A stretch of 58,021 nucleotides of DNA, taken from NCBI RefSeq assembly GCF_001659685.2, contig NZ_LXYE02000037.1:1-58021 (forward strand), written 5' to 3'. Source of the DNA: Labilibacter marinus. GTDB lineage: Bacteria; Bacteroidota; Bacteroidia; Bacteroidales; Marinilabiliaceae. The notes beneath the pieces are model-generated. The model saw only the letters and a program-made list of their open reading frames with translations, was not told where the DNA came from and searched no databases. Positions 55,488 through 58,021 of the stretch are shown in pieces; within the stretch, counting starts at the first letter, position 1, and each line of letters starts with the position of its first letter. A program made the translations under genes and the position numbers.

Positions 55488-55535
55488 AAAAAAAGAGGCT
55501 GTCTCAGAATAAACTGATTCAGCCTCTTTTTTTTT
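55488..55535. terminator. Bidirectional terminator between sulfatase and GH29
   Basis: AAAAAAAGAGGCTG (55488-55501) pairs with CAGCCTCTTTTTTT (55520-55533), with T-runs on both strands. It lies between convergent genes. Confidence 0.9.
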
Positions 55536-55577
55536 AGTCACAGCAAGGTATTATAAACTGCAAAGTCATAAGTCTGT

Positions 55578-57014
55578 TTATCGAACTGTCGGTATTTCTG
55601 AGTGCGCACCAATAATTATTTCATTTACAATAGCATTTTTACCTTCATAATCCAAAATTTCAAGTTTTAAATAACGGATATTTGAACTGTTAAATTCTAT
55701 GCTTTTCATGTCACCATCTGCTTTCCATTTCTCTTCCGAAATAAGTTTAAATGAATCTCCATTTGTACTTCCGTATAGTTTACAATGCTTAATGTTGCCA
55801 TCTATTAAACTTGTTTCTGGAGCTGGTTTACATCGATGGTTTTGTGTAATTTGCATTAACTCAATACCGTTATACACTTTTCCTAAGTCAAAAGTGATGG
55901 ACTGAATACCATCATTGGTTGGTAGCCAGTCGTAATAGTTCTTTCCTGCAATTTTAGAAGCGTCAAAAGCATGCTCGGCTTCACCACTTGTAGCTATGGC
56001 TGCAACCGGACGAACTTCATATATAACCGGAGGTACTTGTTGAGGAAGTATTGGTCGAGAGGAATTGGGGCTCCACGAGGTTCCAATTTCCTCTAATAAA
56101 TCAATATATAATGTATCTAATAAACCATCTCGATTAGGCATGCAATTCAAAAGGAAATTACAATATCTACTTTCAAGCATCTTTAGTTTATTACTTATAG
56201 TAGCAGCCGACTCTCCTTTTATTAAGCCATGGGGTGTTTTATCGCTCCAAAACCAACCATTCCCTTTTACACTGCAATGTCCCAACGCAGAAGCCATTGA
56301 GTTGGTCTCTTTAGGAAAAGCGCCAAATGGTCCCTCAAAATATGGAATATCTACATGAAACGTAGATTGCATATGCGTGTGATCTGTAATTAAGCAATCT
56401 GGTTGAAGTTTACGAACATGATCTCTTATTTCGTTAAAAGGAACTTTGTTATGCCCAAATCGCCAAAACCAACCATCAAAAACCAAGTATTTAATTTTAC
56501 CATAATTCGTTAATAATTCAGTTAGCTGACCCTTTATAAATTTAATTGCCTTATCATCGATCTGGCCTTTATCAATATTATTACTAGAGTCCCAAATTGA
56601 ATAATATAATCCTGGTTCTAACCCCTTATCCCTAAATGCATCTACATATTGTTTTACAATGTCCTTTTTGTATGGAGTTGAAGCCACGTCATATTCTGTA
56701 TACTGACTATCCCACAAACAAAAACCTTCGTGATGTTTGGTTGTTAGTAAACCAAATTTCATACCTGCAGAGACAGCAGCATCTGCCCATTGGGCGCAAT
56801 CTAAATCTTGCGGATTAAAAGAATCAATTGGATAGTTTGCTTCTCCCCATTTAGCACCATACGACATAATGTTGTAACATATAAACATTCCAAAGCGCAT
56901 ATCAACAAACTCTTGGAGTCTTTGCTGATGTTTTGCTTTATTATCGAGTTTTTGCTCTTTATTACAGCCTATAAGGAAGAAGAGTGCAAATGATATGATA
57001 AGGATTTGTTTCAT
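55578..57014 (-). CDS. GH29 alpha-L-fucosidase-like, C-terminal discoidin domain, lipoprotein
   Basis: A 478-residue lipoprotein (lipobox FLIGC-NKE). GH29 barrel with the intact His pair in [13 protein letters not shown] and nucleophile D180 in [13 protein letters not shown]. The C-terminal 140 residues (about 335-470) resemble an F5/8 type C (discoidin/CBM32-like) domain: [32 protein letters not shown] and [19 protein letters not shown]. It is only distantly related to the tandem GH29 pair at 35-38 kb. In this neighbourhood it may remove alpha-L-galactose or fucose from the sulfated galactan. It diverges from the last gene of the window. Confidence 0.9.
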   Translation of the reverse strand: MKQILIISFALFFLIGCNKEQKLDNKAKHQQRLQEFVDMRFGMFICYNIMSYGAKWGEANYPIDSFNPQDLDCAQWADAAVSAGMKFGLLTTKHHEGFCLWDSQYTEYDVASTPYKKDIVKQYVDAFRDKGLEPGLYYSIWDSSNNIDKGQIDDKAIKFIKGQLTELLTNYGKIKYLVFDGWFWRFGHNKVPFNEIRDHVRKLQPDCLITDHTHMQSTFHVDIPYFEGPFGAFPKETNSMASALGHCSVKGNGWFWSDKTPHGLIKGESAATISNKLKMLESRYCNFLLNCMPNRDGLLDTLYIDLLEEIGTSWSPNSSRPILPQQVPPVIYEVRPVAAIATSGEAEHAFDASKIAGKNYYDWLPTNDGIQSITFDLGKVYNGIELMQITQNHRCKPAPETSLIDGNIKHCKLYGSTNGDSFKLISEEKWKADGDMKSIEFNSSNIRYLKLEILDYEGKNAIVNEIIIGAHSEIPTVR

Positions 57015-57183
57015 ATTAAAAATGAGTATGGATGATTTTATTTACAATTAATGCAAATATCATGAAAGAATGTCAAAATCCTTTGGATTTATTTACGAAT
57101 ACATTAGACAATCTTATCATATATAGAAGTCACACAGCATAATAATTCGTGAAAAGCATTATATTGTTTTATGATTCAAGGAG

Positions 57184-57200
57184 AGCATATTAAGTATGCT
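57184..57200. promoter_or_regulatory. Inverted repeat before the terminal hypothetical gene
   Basis: AGCATA (57184-57189) and TATGCT (57195-57200) form a perfect 6-5-6 inverted repeat 22 bp before the ATG at 57223, followed by TTTG. It may be an operator or a leader hairpin. Confidence 0.35.
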
Positions 57201-57222
57201 TTTGCATTAAAAAGATTTAATA

Positions 57223-57843
57223 ATGAAAAAAATAGAACCATATCATAATTTAGAAGAAGCATTGCATAACTTGGATAATGGAGGTAGGTTTTATAACCTA
57301 TTTACCAAGGCTAATGACGGACAAATTAATCAGGCAGAACTGGGTAAAGTAGGTGGCATATTTAATGATAAGCAGCATCTGATTCTATTTTTAGAGATGT
57401 CTTTACTTAAATTAAGTCAGACGGATAAAGCAGATATTATTTTTAAACTAGATTCAAAACTTCATAAAAGCTATCTCAAATATAAATCTAATTACTTATT
57501 ACCAACAGAAGTGGAAAGTAAAAGTGAAATAGCTCAGAGTACAATCATGTCCGGAATTCCAACACTAATAGATTCGAAAACTGAATTTAGTGGTTTTGTA
57601 ATGTTCCCTATCACAAGTGGAGATGTAACTACATTTATGATGGTACCAATCATGGAGGAATATGATATTTATGAACTATGGGATGATACAAAAACTGCAC
57701 ATTGTATTGTGGCACACACAAAACAAGAAACTAAGCTTCCAGAAAGTAAGGTGGTTTTAGGCGGAGTGGTAAAAGAGTTTAACTCCGATGAATTAGGAGA
57801 TGGTAAAAAAGATACATTTTTAGAGGTATCTTATTATATGTAA
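57223..57843 (+). CDS. Hypothetical protein, 206 residues
   Basis: I do not recognise a family. The protein is soluble: no signal peptide, no membrane segment, rather acidic. The N-terminal 95 residues are helical and end in LEMSLLKLSQTDKADII; a linker follows, then a beta-rich half (FVMFPITSGDVTTFMMVPIMEEYDIYEL; given here as one strand series split by turns) ending DTFLEVSYYM. The ATG follows the inverted repeat at 57184-57200, and codon use looks like that of its neighbours. It is divergent from a GH29 lipoprotein gene and probably unrelated to it functionally. The remaining 178 bp to the window end show no further gene. Confidence 0.7.
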   Translation: MKKIEPYHNLEEALHNLDNGGRFYNLFTKANDGQINQAELGKVGGIFNDKQHLILFLEMSLLKLSQTDKADIIFKLDSKLHKSYLKYKSNYLLPTEVESKSEIAQSTIMSGIPTLIDSKTEFSGFVMFPITSGDVTTFMMVPIMEEYDIYELWDDTKTAHCIVAHTKQETKLPESKVVLGGVVKEFNSDELGDGKKDTFLEVSYYM

Positions 57844-58021
57844 CCAATAGCGCTCTAAACGATTGTTTTAATGTTCTGAAAGTCTTATTTAGCGTCGGTC
57901 TCAGCAGTTGAGTCAAAAAACAAGGTAGAAATGACGCTTAAAAATTATTTTCTGTTTGAATCCTTTTGAGGAACGAGAAAGGGTGAGTTTAAATAATTTC
58001 AGTCATGAACCGTAGTTCTTT

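Noticed and set aside
1-58021. CRISPR arrays, insertion sequences, prophage or tRNA genes
   Set aside because: No regularly spaced identical repeats, transposase-like ORFs, terminal repeats or tRNA-like cloverleaf segments were seen on reading.
1-58021. All other TAnnTTTG matches as promoters
   Set aside because: The motif arises by chance often in AT-rich DNA; only those well placed before a start codon were kept.

Overview
The window comes from a low-GC member of the Bacteroidota, most likely marine and polysaccharide-degrading. Evidence: a SusC/SusD pair with surface glycan-binding lipoproteins, a hybrid two-component sensor with a Reg_prop propeller, a type IX secretion C-terminal domain, many lipoboxes followed by acidic residues, and TAnnTTTG-type -7 promoter boxes. 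Four sulfatases point to algal (sulfated) polysaccharides. I cannot assign a genus. I see no rRNA, tRNA, CRISPR array, transposase or phage gene.

Region 1 (about 150-33,100) is a large polysaccharide utilization locus for beta-mannan/glucomannan. A beta-helix T9SS protein (minus strand) diverges from the hybrid two-component regulator. Then come GH94 cellobiose phosphorylase, a GH26 mannanase, a GH130 mannosylglucose phosphorylase, a GPH-type sugar symporter, a GH2 beta-mannosidase, SusC, SusD, two surface glycan-binding proteins (one with six IPT-like repeats), a second GH26, an SGNH acetylesterase, cellobiose 2-epimerase, GH9, a GH5_8-like mannanase and a GH5_4-like endoglucanase. The pathway reads as follows: surface binding and cutting, SusCD import, deacetylation and trimming in the periplasm, symport into the cytoplasm, epimerization of mannobiose to mannosylglucose, and phosphorolysis of both mannosylglucose (GH130) and cellobiose (GH94). 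A terminator at about 33,070-33,115 closes it.

Region 2 (33,185-43,999) has three S1-type sulfatases, two tandem GH29 paralogues on the minus strand and a TPR/transmembrane/HTH regulator. Region 4 (50,174-57,014) has GH16 (ExDxxE type), GH2, a fourth sulfatase and a third GH29. Together these resemble an exo/endo kit for a sulfated red-algal galactan (porphyran/agar type), but without their own SusCD pair.

Region 3 (44,188-49,970) interrupts the carbohydrate genes. It holds an AraC-type regulator, an NTF2-like protein, an enoyl-CoA hydratase-family protein, a luciferase-like flavin oxidoreductase, a quinone-reductase-like dehydrogenase and a radical SAM protein. Three of its transcription units share one promoter layout: a direct repeat whose TAC cores lie exactly 21 bp apart, placed 26-27 bp before a TAnnTTTG box. 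This looks like a compact AraC regulon of unknown function and is the most unusual signal here.

The window ends with an unrecognised 206-residue protein.
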